Part shown: in pieces, positions 20,928 through 34,568 of the stretch
How positions within the stretch are numbered: position 1 is the stretch's first letter
Layout of the letters: every line of letters begins with the position of its first letter
Program-made: the position numbers and the translations under genes
Notes under the pieces: model-generated
What the model was told of the DNA's origin: nothing
What the model saw: the letters and a program-made list of their open reading frames with translations, nothing else
The model's database searches: none
From: Isoetes taiwanensis
Taxonomy: Eukaryota > Streptophyta > Lycopodiopsida > Isoetales > Isoetaceae
Reading direction: 5' to 3'
Assembly: GCA_021234155.1 (NCBI GenBank)
Contig: JAJEKV010000217.1
Coordinates: 436,001 to 500,000, forward strand
Length of the DNA: 64,000 nt

Positions 20928-21112
20928 CATAGTCTAATTTAAAGTTTTAACATAATATATTTTTTTTATCTCTCTTTGTTTGTCTATCAAAGTCTAATTT
21001 AAAGTTTTAACATAATATTTTTTTTTTTATCTCTCTTTGTTTGTCTATCAAAGTCTAATTTAAAGTTTTAACATAATATATTTTTTTTATCTCTCTTTGT
21101 TTGTCTTTCAAT
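20928..21112 (+). repeat. Three tandem copies of a ~61-bp AT-rich unit
   Basis: The unit runs from AGTCTAATTTAAAGTTTTAA through CTCTCTTTGTTTGTCT and is repeated three times almost without change. Confidence 0.85.
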
Positions 21113-22900
21113 CAAGCAAACTTATCCCATATTACTATTTAGATATCAGTATTATAGGCTACAAAAATGGATGGCCAGTACCAGCAATCCAAAAGAACCA
21201 AGCAACATCGTGGTGAAGCTACATGTGGGGAAACTCGCCAATACAGTTTGGAGGAATAGCGTCGGTTGGCACCTTACAAAATATTAAATGTGCTTTTAGT
21301 TTTGTAAACTAGATGCAAATTCAACGAACAACCGTTAGATTTGATGCTCAATCATTGAGTGACGTTTTTATACATGTCTATTTTTGTCTCATTGTATGAC
21401 TTAACATTGTGAATTTGATGAGATTTTTTCTCTGTGTATGTCATATTGACTATTATTTTAGCAGCTATAGACAGAGCACAAATGACTCAAATCTAGCGTT
21501 GCAATATCAACCTTACATGTAGATATGTCAATGTGGATTAAGCCATGACATATAAAGAATAATATGTATTTAAATGGGCCATGGTCCAAGCCCCATTTCA
21601 TTTGAAAAAAGGAGTATCCACCCCATGGTCGCGGATGCCACCACTGAATGTGGCAATTGTGCTATTGAAAGCAAACCATTCTCCTAGAGTTCTTCCTTCT
21701 GCTTTTAAGTTTCATATATTCACAAGTGTTGCTATTCGAACATATGATGTCAAGCCCTATCTTTTATGCCCCTACATTTTATGCCCCCAAACAAAGTTGC
21801 GGAAAGCCGTTCCAGCAAATGATCTTGTTCATGAGGTCAATGAATAGAATATCAGCAAATCCATGCCACAGAACAAACCATCAACTTAATAACCACCATT
21901 CTTACATTATCAAATTGCACTAAATGGGCGTATATTCTCAATAGGCAAGATCACAAATACATCACACAGAATTATTTAGATATGCAACATCTCTCTCATG
22001 TCCTGTGCTCCTTTACTAACATATGTTGCTCTATTTAGGATGACAGATCAAGTGCTCTCTTCAATCTTCTACCACTCAACATTGGAACAGCTCCAGCTAT
22101 ATCTTATCTAAGGAGCGTCGACAATTGCAGCTCCACAATTGCAGCTCTCTCGACATCTAGATCTGTAATGCATATGCAAAGTACTAGCTAGCCACTTGCG
22201 AGAGAGATAAATCACCATTCACGCAAGTATTTTGGATGGTGGGCCTTCCCTGCAATTCAATCTTCCATGTTGCACTCTACCTCAAGCGTATCCACTTTGC
22301 ACTCTACATCTCATTTGGATTTAATGTACATCGTTGCATAGCAATATCAGCGAAAAAAGCAAACTGAAAAGAAGCAACAAGCGTTGAGCCAACAAAAAGT
22401 AATTCCTTAATGAGTACGTGGATGAGCTGATGCGTATAAAAGCAACAAAGCAGTGTCTGTTTTGCTAAGACCCCCGCCATAACGACGACGGCCTCGTTGT
22501 GATTAGAAAAGACTCGTGTACTATACATGCATTTGCTATCTTCACCTATTATTTTGTCATTTTGTGCGCAAACAAAATGGCAGAACAAACAAACAAATTA
22601 AAATCTTCATAATTTACCTCCATAGATTTATGCACCAAAACCTTTGCTCTCTTTAGTTTTACGCATAAAACTTCCCAAGGTGACAATCTTCCCAAGACAA
22701 ATATGTATAAAAAACATAGAAGCTTCGTGCTCTAATGCATTCAGGCGTTAGAATACTAATAACATATCATTCTTGCCCTGGTTTTAACATTGTTAGAATA
22801 CTAATAACATATCATTCTTGCCGGGGTTTGCCTTAATACGAGAAGGAAAATAAGTCTTGACTAGTTAGCAACATGCACATGCCTATAAATTGCTACTTGA
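21113..22900. other. CACTA interior without recognised gene
   Basis: The ORF at 22,304-22,588 (minus, 94 residues) has no recognised family. A ~35-bp unit is repeated at about 22,745-22,825. Splice-like signals suggest this could be the distal part of the captured gene, but nothing was matched. Confidence 0.35.
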
Positions 22901-23399
22901 GGAAGATTGTAACATCATATGGATAAAATCGCCTCCCAAACCTCCTCTGCAATTCCGGCGAATGCAATGAAACAAAGACGATCTAGGCACCAATATCTGC
23001 TTCCTAACTAGAGTGATGCTCGGACATCTCAATCTAAAATCAGACAATCAATAGCCAGACCTTGAAAAAGATTAAACTTGTATGCATAGAAAGATTAGTT
23101 GTCAGATTCTTGCTCTAGAATTAGGAACGTTGCCATCTTCAAAACAAAACTTCCAGTTCAAAATGCTTACCTCTGGAAACTTCATTATGTTGTGGCCGCG
23201 TGCTTCGGGCGCATCTTTCATGGAATCAATTATGCGACTTGGCGTTTGAGCACAATAAAATTATCGAGGTGAGAATTTAGTTACTAGGCTGCCAAAAGAC
23301 TTTGCAAGAAGATTTTTGAGATTTGCCGCTACAAACTTGGCCCAGCCAAGACACTGGAAATGATTGTCAAGCATTACCCTCAGGAAAAAGGAAAATATA

Positions 23400-25080
23400 G
23401 CTCAAAGCTAATTATAATGCCGGAAGATCTTACCTTCTATAGCCAGCCAGTTCACAATCTCCATCACGTATGCAAAATGGTTCACCAAAGAGCTGCAGTG
23501 AACATGTATCTGCTCCATCATAGCTGCATATGAGAAATGATACAGTTTCACTTGAATCCGACCATGTGATCCTGCACATGATCCAGAGAAAAAAAAATTA
23601 TTTAAAAAGCTAAGTAAATCCTGCACTATATGCAGGAATCCTCATCAAACCTTGTTATAATCTTCAAGCCAACTTTCTTCTTCACAAGTTGACATCCACT
23701 TCTCTATCCTTTCTAAGATATCTTTCCTACTTGAAGCATCTTCTTTTGCTTTTGCTATGTGGTCTTCCAGCCTTGCTAGAAGATCAGATGGCTCTACCAT
23801 GCCTACAAAAAGAGAGCAGATCAGCCTAAACATAATTATCCAAGTAGCTCACACATACGTACACTGAATCAATAAGGCGTTTGTGCGGTCTTCTGGCTGT
23901 ACTTTCGGATCGGGTTCCATGTGTGCACGTCGCATATTTCTTCCAGCTCTATTCTCCGTTTAAGAACAATCTCTTTCAGCTTGGTTGCCTTCAACCTCTC
24001 AAGGCGTTCTACCTCCACCTCAGCCTGACACAAGGAAAAACAAATTCAGGTTTGGCATCAACAAAAATTGAGGAGATAGTGAGGGCAAGAATAAAGGGAC
24101 ATACCTCCTCTATTATGTCAAATGCTAAAGCTCAGATCGACAATTTACCTTAAGTTTGGTTTAGAAATATTTGAAGTAACATGATAAAAGAGCTGTTGCT
24201 CTTCCATTGAAGTGTCCATCAGATTCCAAAGTTCGATCAAAGATGCTCCTAGGTCTTGAAGCTAACAAGTTAAACAAAAGCGGCCGGTTTATCAATGCTA
24301 AGCTCTAAAACTTTATTACATAAGTATTCACAAATTACCCATTGTATACGGTAGCTTCTTTTCATCTTCAAGGATTCAATGCATTGAGTTAGCCTTTTGC
24401 AATGTGTCATTCTTGATGCTCTTTGGTTGCCCATTTGCGAGAATCATCCGGACTTGGATGGGCCCAAAGCTTATGGTTGTAAAAAATCTATGGCTAGAGC
24501 GGTTGCATAGCTTATGTCTTGAATTCACATATTCTAAGACCATGTGCAATCGGCTACTCACGCAAGCAAACGCATCAAATTAGAATCACTTTCTACTTCT
24601 CGTTATAATGATTTGGCAAATTATTTACCTTTTCTTTTCGCAAGGACTGAATGAATCGATACTCTTCCAACCTTTTCAATGATAACTCGGTTCACTTCAA
24701 GATCAGGCGGGATCATCATCGGGCATTGGACCATCCGATATCTCTTTTGCAATTTTCTGAATTTGGGATCTAATGTCCACTAATTGCTTAGCACGCTCCT
24801 CCTTTTTGCGCGGTAGCTCTTCAACCGAGGACCAAGGGCTGCAAATTTGTTCCTTCGGCGTTCCACCATGCTTATCTAACTACAACACATGCCTTCATGT
24901 CACAATCGAATCTAGCTCACGGGCAATAAAATTTGAAACTTGAAATAAGCTGAATATACTCCTTACGAGTGTGAAGAGTTCGATCTCCTAGGGAAGATAT
25001 CAAAGAAGCAAGTCCAAGCCGGCAGCGAAAGACATTCTATCTCTTTCCATGTCATTCTCTCCAAGCTCATCCTAGATATC
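23400..25080 (-). pseudogene. MAP65: Captured genomic fragment of a MAP65 (Ase1/PRC1) gene
   Basis: Minus-strand exons appear in the correct N-to-C order: DELGENDMERDRM (about 25,065-25,025), EELPRKKEERAKQL..IRSQIQKIAKEI (24,840-24,745), LSLKRLEEYRFIQSLRKEK ending at GTAAAT (24,685-24,630), SSRLHMVLEYVNSRHKLC (24,558-24,505), LIELWNLMDTSMEEQQLF (24,235-24,180), EVERLERLKATKLKEIVLKR (24,020-23,960) and [20 protein letters not shown]...[15 protein letters not shown] (23,800-23,650). These blocks match the dimerisation and spectrin-like part of plant MAP65, which cross-links antiparallel microtubules. Introns remain, so the copy came from genomic DNA rather than a retrocopy. Stops break the frame, one from TGG to TAG before DELGEND. 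The C-terminal microtubule-binding region was not seen. It lies inside the CACTA element. Confidence 0.8.
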
Positions 25081-26149
25081 TTTGCAAATGCATTAGACTT
25101 TAGAACTTGGGTTTTATAAGAAGGCAAACTATGGACCAGATTTGGGAGTTGTACGCAATTCACGTAATAAAGAACGCGAGGTTGTATCCACCATCAGTGC
25201 CGTGCCGCAAAGCAGGTGCTAGCTTCATCATCCGGTTTCACTGGCTGATTGCATTTCGGACATCAACAAATCACGGGATAAAAATTTCCCAACCGGTTAA
25301 AAATTTACCAAGAGCTGTTAGGGATGTATATTTCGTAGATCAATAATGTCGCGACAACGCAAATGCGAACCGCCCGATGTGTTAGATCGAGTAGGCGTCT
25401 CAATGAAATTCTCACAATGCACAAGAGAAATGTTCTTGAGCAATGCAAAACATCGAGAAAATGCCATTTACACATAATACTCAAAACTGAGACCATGGAT
25501 CTAGTGTTGTGCGGATGGTTTACAACTGTTTTATCTTTGCAAAAAAAGCGAGGAAGAAAAAAATCACTGTAGGGATGTATAACAGAAGCAAAGCGTCATC
25601 GATAGAGGAAATGGCGGCGCCAAATGTATGGCATTGTCTAAATGGACCTTCCAAATTGCTAGCTCCTTTTCTTTTCCTACGGATCAAGGATGGATACATT
25701 AACTAATCATTTGTTTCCCCAAAGGAGCGTCTGCGCCACTGTTCAATCCGAAAATAATAAAAATAGAGGTAAACGCCGCACCAAGGTGCGCGACTTGCGA
25801 CAAAAACACGTAAGAATAAGGGCAAAAGCAGAGCAAAGGGGCGAGGCCGGGCACGATGGTGATCGATCTTGAGTATCGGGTCCGACTTGGTGGAACGCCA
25901 CTTGCCAAAGAAAAAAAAAAATCGTGAGATAAAAATCCGGATCAATGCCGGGCACTCCTTTTTTTAAACAATCCTGCCATATCATCTTTGATTTGTAAAT
26001 AGAAACAAAATGCCATCACAATAGAGGACCGAACCTTACCTTAGAATCCGTCCACGTAGAAGCTTGGCAGTGCGGGGAGGCGGAAGAAACAATGCTACAC
26101 ATCGAAGAGATTCTAGGAGAAATCGAATTGGGGCTTTTGGCGTGAGCCG

Positions 26150-26500
26150 TCAGATCCGAGATGGGCGGTCGAGATGAAATACCCCAATTTCAAGGGTCGA
26201 GATTAAAAGCCCCAAATCAGGGGGCTGCTTGGGGTGATTCGAGGTGTCACCATCTGGACCGTCCATCTCAAGATGGACGGCCGAGATCAAGCTTTACTAG
26301 CAACTTCCTTGCAACTTCCTTAACCTTAAAATCAAGGGCCACGATTTCTCACGTGCCCGATCGACGGCCCAGGGATGGGGTGCATGCCCCATGCATGCTC
26401 CATGCATGCCCCCCCATCAAATCCAAGGGCCATTATCGCGACACCTCAGAAAATCGACGGCCAGGATGAATCTCTACAAACTTTCAACCCCCCATAGGAC
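26150..26500. other. GC-rich stretch, possible captured promoter/5' region
   Basis: A sharply GC-richer patch upstream of the MAP65 exons (which run leftwards). It has an inverted pair CGTCCATCT / AGATGGACG at 26,260-26,280 and repeats of ATGCATGC and of GACGGCC. The position fits the 5' flank of the captured gene, but there is no direct proof. Confidence 0.3.
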
Positions 26501-26559
26501 CCATAATATAATTGTATATATATAATAGATATATATATTTATTTTTTTTAATTTTGTCC

Positions 26560-26609
26560 CCTGCTATGAGAACTTATACCCTACCAACATGCGAAGATGT
26601 AGTTTATCT
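26560..26609 (+). repeat. 50-bp direct repeat, right copy
   Basis: Partner of 20,363-20,412; it directly precedes the tandem array. Confidence 0.65.
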
Positions 26610-26622
26610 CAACAAGCTAGCT

Positions 26623-29600
26623 GACTTAGGAAGCTAGCTGACAAAAAATCAGAATTTAAGTCCGTACTATGCATTAATTACAATTTCTGAATGTCTTTGC
26701 TCTTTGCCGCAAAGCGGGCCTTGACTTCTAAGCGCCACAGCGGGAGGAGTACAGGTCCAAACTCCATTCCGTCGGTTCCGCTTGCTTGGCGTTCTCAAGC
26801 GCATGTGTGATTGGCCACGTCCCAAGCGCAAAAGACCAAAACTTCGGCACCCAAAGCGCAAACCACCGCTAGAACACGGCAACTCATAGGGTTTTACGTT
26901 TGAGGCTCTATGCTTGTCGATTTGACTAGGACCTTGCGTAGGTGTCTTGGCGTAGGGGGGTGTTGGCCTTGAGCCACGGACCCTAAAACCACGGAAGCGG
27001 CTTGCCCCAAAAGTCCTCTCCGAAGGCCTGGGCGACGGACGGGCAACTTCCCCTCTCAGGAACCGTGATCATGTCTCGCCAATGGACTCGAAGCGTCAAC
27101 ATTGCCCTAGGGACCAAGTTTTGTGGCGAAGCCCACCCCTTCTCGAAGGCGCCAAACTATCTCATGTGCAACGCTTTTCGTAGTCAATTGGCCTAGGAGG
27201 TGGGCTGGTGAATACTACAATGTAGAGGCGTAAGTGTTTCTTTCTTTTGCAAAACTGTGCGTGTAACTTGGTCCATAGGATAATTTTGGCATTAGGACGA
27301 TGTGGCAAAGTCGGATCGACATTTGAACCTCGCAATGTCCGAACGACAAAACACTTTGGTTTCTACTTTGTCGCCCGCATAGGGCAACCCCAGCGGTTTG
27401 ATATGTTCTCGGACGGATGTTGGATTTTTGGACCTTCGGACCAGGTTCACGGAACAAAGGATTCAGCGGTGGGATCACGAGGAACCGAGATCCGGGGAGT
27501 GTGGTCTTTTAGCGTCGCCCCGGTGAGCCGCTACCCGAGAAAGGTCGCCTCGGGGAAGCTTTTTGGGGCTCGTCTCACGGGGTTGGACTCTCCCCTCTAA
27601 TGAAGAGGCCTTGCAAGGTCCTGGCCTTGTTTGACTTGGGCAAGTGTGCCCACTCGTTTGCTTAACAACAATTTTGCCGGACCGTTCTAGTGCAAACTAT
27701 TTGATCTAAACCATATCCAAAATTTTTGAAAGTTGGCCTGTATGTTGGCGATGACTTAGGAAGCTAGCTGACAAAAATCAGAATTTAAGTCCGTACTATG
27801 CATTAATTACGAATTTACGAATGTCTTGCTACTTGCAAAAGCGGCCCTTGACTTCTAAGCGCCACAGCGGAGGAGTGCAGGTCCAAACTCCATTCCGTCG
27901 GTTCCCTTGCCAGCGTTCTCAAGCGCATGTGTCGGCCACGTCCCAAGTGCAAAAGACCAAAACTTCGTCACCCAAAACGCAAACCACCGCTAGAACACGG
28001 CAACTCATAGGGTTTACATTTGGAGAGGCTCTATCCTTGTCGGATTTGACTAGGATCTTCTAGCCGTGTCTTGAGGTAGAGGGGGTGTTGGCCTTGAGCA
28101 CGGACCCTAAAACCACCCGGAGGCGGCTTGCCCCAAAATTCCTCTCCGAAGGCCCCGGCGGACGGACGGGCAACTTCCCTCTCCGGAACCGTGATCATGT
28201 CTCGCCAATGGACTGAGGCGTCGACATTGCCCTAGGGACCAAGTTTTTGGCCGAAGCCCACCCCTTCTCGAAGAAGCGCCAAACTATCTCATGTGCAACA
28301 CACTCGTAGTCAATTGGCCTAGGAGGTGGGCTGGCGAATCTTTGCAATGTAGGGCGTAAGTGTTTCTTTTCTTTTGCAAAACCGACCAGTGTAACTTGGT
28401 CCCTAGGGTAATTTTGGCATTAGGGGACGATGTGGCGAAGTCGGATCGGCATTTGAACCTCCGCAATGTCGAACGACAAAACACTTTGGTTTCTGCTAAT
28501 CGCCCGCGCAGACGCCAGCGGTTTGATATGTTCTCCCCGGACGGATGTTGGATTTTTGGACCTTCTCGGACCAGGTTCCCGGAACAAAGGATTCAATCTG
28601 GCCGGATCACGGGAACCGAGATCCGGGAGTGTGGTCTTTAGCGTCACCCCGTAGTGCAAAATTTGCCGAAAAAAGGCTGCCTCGGGGAAGCTTTTGGGGC
28701 TCGCCTCACGGGGTTCCGGACTCTCCCCTCTAATGAGGAGGCCTTGCGGTCCCGGCCTTGTTTGACTTGGGCAAGTGTGCGGACCTCGGCTGCCCAACAA
28801 CAACAGCTGCCCGGACCGTTCTCTAGTGCAAACTATTTGATCTAAACCATATCCAAAATTTTTGAAAGTTGGCCTGTATGTTGGCGATGACTTAGGAAGC
28901 TAGGCTGACAAAAATCAGAATTTAAGTCCGTACTATGCATTAATTACGAATTCACGAATGTCTTCTTTGCAAAAAGCGGCCCTTGACTTCTAAGCGCCAC
29001 AGCGAGGAGTACAGGTCCAAACTCCATTCCGTCGGTTCCGCTTGCCCGGCGTTCTCAAGCGCATGTGATCGGCCCCGTCCCAAGTGCAAAAGACCAAAAC
29101 TTCGGCACCCAAAGCGCCAAACCGCTAGAACACGGCAACTCATAGGGTTTACGTTTCGGGAGGCTCTATCCTTGTCGATTTGACTAGGACCTTGGCGCCG
29201 TGTCTTGAGGTAGAGGGGGTGTTGGCGCTTGAGGGCACGGACCCTAAAAACCACCCGAAGCGGCTTGCCCCAAAATTCCTCTCCCGAAGGCCCCGGGCGA
29301 CGGACGGGCAACTTCCCTCTCAGGAACCGTGATGCGTCTCGCCAATGGACTCGAACGTCGACATTGCCCTAGGGACCAAGTTTTGTGGCCGAAGCCCACC
29401 CTTTCGAAGAAGCGCCAAACTATCTCATGTGCAACACACTTTCGTAGTCAATTGGCCTAGGAGGTGGGCTGGCTGTAAGTGTTTCTTTCTTTTGCAAACC
29501 GACCAGGTGTAACTTGGTCCCTAGGGTAATTTTGGCATTCAGGACGATGTGGCGAAGTCGGATCGGCATTTGAACCTCACTTAATGTCCGAACGACAAAA

Positions 29601-32600
29601 CACTTTGGTTTCTACATTGTCGCCTTTGGGGCGCCAGCGCGGTTTGATATGTTCTCGGACCGGATGTTGGATTTTTGGACCTTTCGGACCAGGTTCACGG
29701 AACAAAGGATTCAACGGATGGGATCACGAGGAACCGAGATCGGGGAGTGTGGTCTTTAAGCGTCACCCCCCCGGCGGGCGCCGAAAAAAGGCTGCCTCGG
29801 GGAAGCTTTTGGGGCTCGCCTCACAGGGGTTCGGACTCTCCCTCTAATGAGGAGGCCTTGCACGGCCCTGGCCTTGTTTGACTTGGGCAAGTGTGCCGGC
29901 TCGGCTGCCCAACAACAAAGCTGCCCGGACCGTTCTAGTGCAAACTATTTGATCTAAACCATATCCAAAATTTTTGAAAGTTGGCCTGTATGTTGGCGAT
30001 GACTTAGGAAGCTAGTGACAAAAATCAGAATTTAAGTCCGTACTATGCATTAATTACTTAATTTCTGAATGTCTTTACTCTTTGCAAAAGCGGCCCTTGA
30101 CTTCTAAGCGCCACAGCGGGAGGAGTACAGTCCAAACTCCATTCCGTCAGTTCCGCTTTGCTTGGCGTTCTCAAGCGCATGTGATCGGCCACGTCCCAAG
30201 TGCAAAAGACCAAAACTTCGGCACCCAAAAGCGCAAACCCCGCTAGAACACGGCAACTCATAGGGTTTACGTTTGGAGGGTCTATCCTTGTCGATTTGAC
30301 TAGGACCTTCTTGCCGTGTCTTGAGGTAGAGGGGGGGTATTGGCGCTTGAGTGGCACGGACCCTAAAACCACCCGGAAGCAGCTTGCCCCAAAATTCCTC
30401 TCCCGAAGGCCCTGGCGACGGACGGGCAACTTCCCCTCTCCGGCAGGTGATCTGTCTCTGCCAATGGACTCAGAACGTCGACATTGCCCTAGGGACCAAT
30501 TTTGTGGCGAAGCCCACCCCTTCTCGAAGAAGCGCCAAACTATCTCATGTGCAACACACTCGTAGTCAATTGGCCTAGGAGGTGGCTGCTGAATACTGCA
30601 ATGTAGGGCGTAAGTGTTTCTTTCTTTTGCAAAACTGACCGTGTAACTTGGTCCCTAGGGTAATTTTGGCATTCCGGACGATGTGGCGAAGTCGGATCGG
30701 CATTTCGGAGCCTCCGCAATGTCCGAACGACAAAACACTTTGGTTTCTACACCGCCGCGCGGGGCAGACTTAGCGGTTTGATATGTTCTCCGGGACGGAT
30801 GTTGGATTTTTGGACCTTTCGGACCAGGTTCCTGGAACAAAGGATTCAACGGTCGGATACGGGAACCGAGATCCGGAAGTGTGGTCTTTAGCGTACACCC
30901 CCCCGGCGGAGCGCTGCCAGGAAAGGCTGCCTCGGGAAGCTTTTTGGGGCTCGCCTCCTGGGGTTCGGACTCTCCCCTCTAATGAAGAGGCCTTGCAAGG
31001 TCCTGGCCTTGTTTGACTTGGGCAAGTGTGCCAGCTCGGCTGCCCAACAACAAAGCTGCTGGGACCGTTCTAGTGCAAACTATTTGATCTAAACCATATC
31101 AAAATTTTTGAAAGTTGGCCTGTATGTTGGCGATGACTTAGGAAGCTAGTGACAAAAATCAGAATTTAAGTCCGTACTATGCATTAATTACGAATTTACG
31201 AATGTCTTGCTATTTGCAAAGCGGCCCTTGACTTCTAACCGCCAGCGGGAGGAGTACAGGTCCAAACTCCATTCCGTCGGTTCGCTTTGCCAGCGTTCTC
31301 AAGCGCATGTGATCGGCCACGTCCCAATGCAAAAGACCAAAACTTCGGCACCCAAAAGCCAAAACCCGCTAGAACCGGCAACTCATAGGGTTTACGTTTG
31401 AGGCTCTATCCTTGTCGATTTGACTAGGACCTTGCGCCGTGTCTTGAGGTAGAGGGGGTATTGGCCTTGAGGGCACGGACCCTAAAACCCCCGGAAGCAG
31501 CTTGCCCCAAAATTCCTCTCGAAGGCCACCGCGACGGACGGGCAACTTCCCTCTCCGGGCCGTGATGCATCTCTCGCCAATGGACTCGAACGTCGACATT
31601 GCCCTAGGGACCAAGTTTTGTGGCCAGAAGCCCACCCCTTCTCGAAGAAGCGCCAAACTATCTCATGTGCAACACACTCGTAGTCAATTGGCCTAGGAGG
31701 TGGCTGCTGAATACTGCAATGTAGGGCGTAAGTGTTTCTTTCTTTTGCAAAACTGACCGTGTAACTTGGTCCCTAGGGTAATTTTGGCATTCCGGACGAT
31801 GTGGCGAAGTCGGATCGGCATTTCGGAGCCTCCGCAATGTCCGAACGACAAAACACTTTGGTTTCTACGTTGTCGCCCGCAGGACGCTTCGCGGTTTGAT
31901 ATGTTCTCCCGGACGGATGTTGGATTTTTTTGGACCTTCTCGGACCAGGTTCCTGGAACAAAGGATTCAACGGTCGGATACGGAACCAGGAGATCCCGGA
32001 AGTGTGGTCTTTAGCGCACACACCCCGGTGGGGGGAGCTGCCGAGAAAGGCTGCCTCGGGAAGCTTTTGGGGCTCGCCTCACGGGGTTCGGACTCTCCCC
32101 TCTAATGAGGAGGCCTTGCAAGGTCCCGGCATTGTTTGACTTGGGCAAGTGTGCCAGCTCGGCTGCCCAACAACAAGCGCCCTGACCGTTTTTCTAGTGC
32201 AAACTATTTGATCTAAACCTTATCCAAAATTTTTGAAAGTTGGCCTCGTATGTTGGCGATGACTTAGGAAGCTAGCCGACAAAAAATCAGAATTTAAGTC
32301 CGTACTATGCATTAATTAGAATTTACGAATGTCTTGCCTACGCAAAAGCGGCCCTTGACTTCTAAGCGCCACAACGAGAGGAGTATGGTCCAAACTCCAT
32401 TCCGTCGGTTCCCTTTGCCCGGCGTTCTCAACTGCATGTGATCGCCACGTCCCAAGTGCAAAAGACCAAAACTTCGGCACCCAAAACGCCAAACCCCGCT
32501 AGAACGGCAACTCATAGGGTTTACGTTTGGGAGGCTCTATCCTTGTCGATTTGACTAGAACTTTGCGCCGTGTCTTGAGGTAGAGGGGGGTGTTGGCCTG

Positions 32601-32940
32601 AGAGCACGGACCTAAAACCACCCGTAAGCGGCTTGCCCCAAAATTCCTCTCCCGAAGGCCGGCTGGCGACGGACGGGCAACTTCCCTCTCCGGGCAGTGA
32701 TCTCGTCTCGCCAATGGACTCGGAACGTCGACATTGCCCTAGGGACCAAGTTTTGTGGCCGAAGCCCACCCCTTCTCGAAGAAGCGCCAAAACTATCTCA
32801 TGTGCAACACACTCGTGAGTCAATTGGTCTAGGAGGTGGTCTGGCCGAATACCGCAATGTAGGGCGTAAGTGTGTCGTTTTTTTGTAAACCGACCGCGGT
32901 AACTTAGTCCATAGGGTAATTTTGGCATTCCAAACGATAA
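26623..32940 (+). repeat. Tandem array of a 1.13-kb unit, five complete copies and one partial
   Basis: Units start with GACTTAGGAAGCTAG at 26,623, 27,753, 28,889, 30,001, 31,135 and 32,261 (spacing 1,130, 1,136, 1,112, 1,134 and 1,126). The last copy stops near 32,940, where CACTA subterminal repeats begin. Units are similar throughout and differ mainly by small indels, so reading frames are not kept between copies and the many short ORFs here are not real genes. Each unit contains a 16-bp inverted repeat, CCCTAGGGACCAAGTT and AACTTGGTCCCTAGGG, about 140-190 bases apart, sometimes with small changes. GC content is higher than in the surrounding DNA. Confidence 0.9.
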
Positions 32941-33535
32941 GCGACGCCAAGATAATTTTTTTTCGCGACGTTTTTTTTTCCCCAAAAAAAAAAAAAAAGT
33001 GACGCCGTTAAACGACGTTGTTTACGTGGCGCTCGCCGACAATAGCGTGGCGGCGGGACGATGCCGCCACGCTGGCAAAACCCGCCGCCACGCCGGATAT
33101 TCTAGCGCCGTTAACGACGCCACGCCGACGATGGCGGGACACTTTGGCGCGCCTACCGGCATGTCGCCAAGCCACGAAGCCGACCGGTCACGCCAGATTT
33201 TTAGTCGCCGTTCAACGACGTTATGTCGACGATGGCGTAACATGGTGGCGTGCCGGCATGGCATGTCAGCAAGCCACTTGTTGGATGTGCCACGTCCGAT
33301 CCACGAGACGGCGTTAAACGACGTTTTGTGCACGCGGCACGACACGCGACGCTTGCCGCCTTGGCAGCAAGATTACCATGCCACGCAGCCAATCCGACAC
33401 GTCAGCCACGAAACGTCGTTGAGCGGCGCCGAAACGACGTTAATGCGTCGTTGAACGACGACGATGTCGCCGATATTCGACGGCGACCCGCCGTTCTTCG
33501 ACGTCGCGACGTCGTTGGACGTCGACTATCCCTTG
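32940..33535. repeat. CACTA right subterminal repeats
   Basis: Repeated GTTNAACGACG and CGTCG motifs in both orientations, GC-rich linkers and a T-run/A-run pair at 32,957-32,998, mirroring the left end at 18,525-18,945. ORFs covering it (for example 33,022-33,561) are side products of the repeats. Confidence 0.75.
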
Positions 33536-34568
33536 TAGTGATGGGAGGAAAAACCCGGTAGTAGGCTCTCGGATCCCTTGTCCCGTAAAGGGATTCTCTA
33601 ATGGTAGAGACTTGCAAAATGTAGGATGCGAGGCGTGCAACCATTGGCGATGCCGGCAATTGATGCGAGAGGTGCCTCGAGCATCTAAGATCGGCATGTG
33701 TTGCTTTCGAATATGCGTATATGCGGACACTCTTGCGAGCATGGTGCTCATCCTCACCATGCGCATGTGGCAACACCGGCATATTCTCTCATCTTAGGGG
33801 ATTCTTTGCCCTCCATCCGTAGTCCAACGACTGTTTCAATGCGAGATGATGGGACCCGTCCTCCACGGAGGCAATAGCTCTCCGTTTCTTCATAGATATA
33901 TCGCTTTCAAATCTTGGTGTGGGCCATGTTCGGTGTTGGATTAACTTGGCGTGTGGTAGTGCTCGTTTTAGGCTTTGCACAGTGGTTGCATCCCACAGTG
34001 GTGGCAAAGCTCATTCATTGGTGTGCGACTGTCCACGGGCATCGGGCATAGCCACAATCTGGCGGTAGTCTATAGACCCGCGTTGCGAACCACCCACGAC
34101 GGTGCTCCCGCCATACCCTCTTGGTCGTTGTGGCTCTTGTGCCAATAACAAAGCCCTCGGGAAGGCGTTGTGCATCCATCTTTGGTGACCTTGTGGAAAT
34201 ATGCAAGATGATCTAGCAAGATAGCGGAATGTTGCGGGGGCGAACCCGGTCTCATATAGCAAAATCTGATAAGGTACCGTGTCCTTGATACCTAGGCTGT
34301 ATGTTAAGAAGGCCTTTTGCACCCTCTCTAGCTTATCCTGTGTGTTCTTGCTAATTCTTTGGACCCCGGACCTCTACCCCATACAACATCTTTGGTTCAA
34401 CGAGTGCTCAAGCGAGGTGTGCTCTACGTGCCTAGTCACATAGGTCTATTCTGTAGCAGCTATTCTGCATAGCATACAGGGCTTTCCATCCCGCGCTGAC
34501 CCGTCTTTCCACACAGTCATCCCATAACATGCTAGCGCAAAAGTCGATTCCCAGATACTTGAAGGTCC

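Noticed and set aside
26623-32940. CRISPR-like array
   Set aside because: Unit length of 1.13 kb and full-length similarity make it an ordinary tandem repeat in eukaryotic DNA.
26661-32985. More than forty short ORFs in both strands of the 26.6-32.9 kb region
   Set aside because: They come from the 1.13-kb tandem repeat; homologous frames are broken differently in each unit, so there is no sign of protein-level selection.
32999-33561. ORFs of 99-151 residues rich in Arg, Ala and His
   Set aside because: They lie in GC-rich CACTA subterminal repeats and are open on both strands because of base composition.
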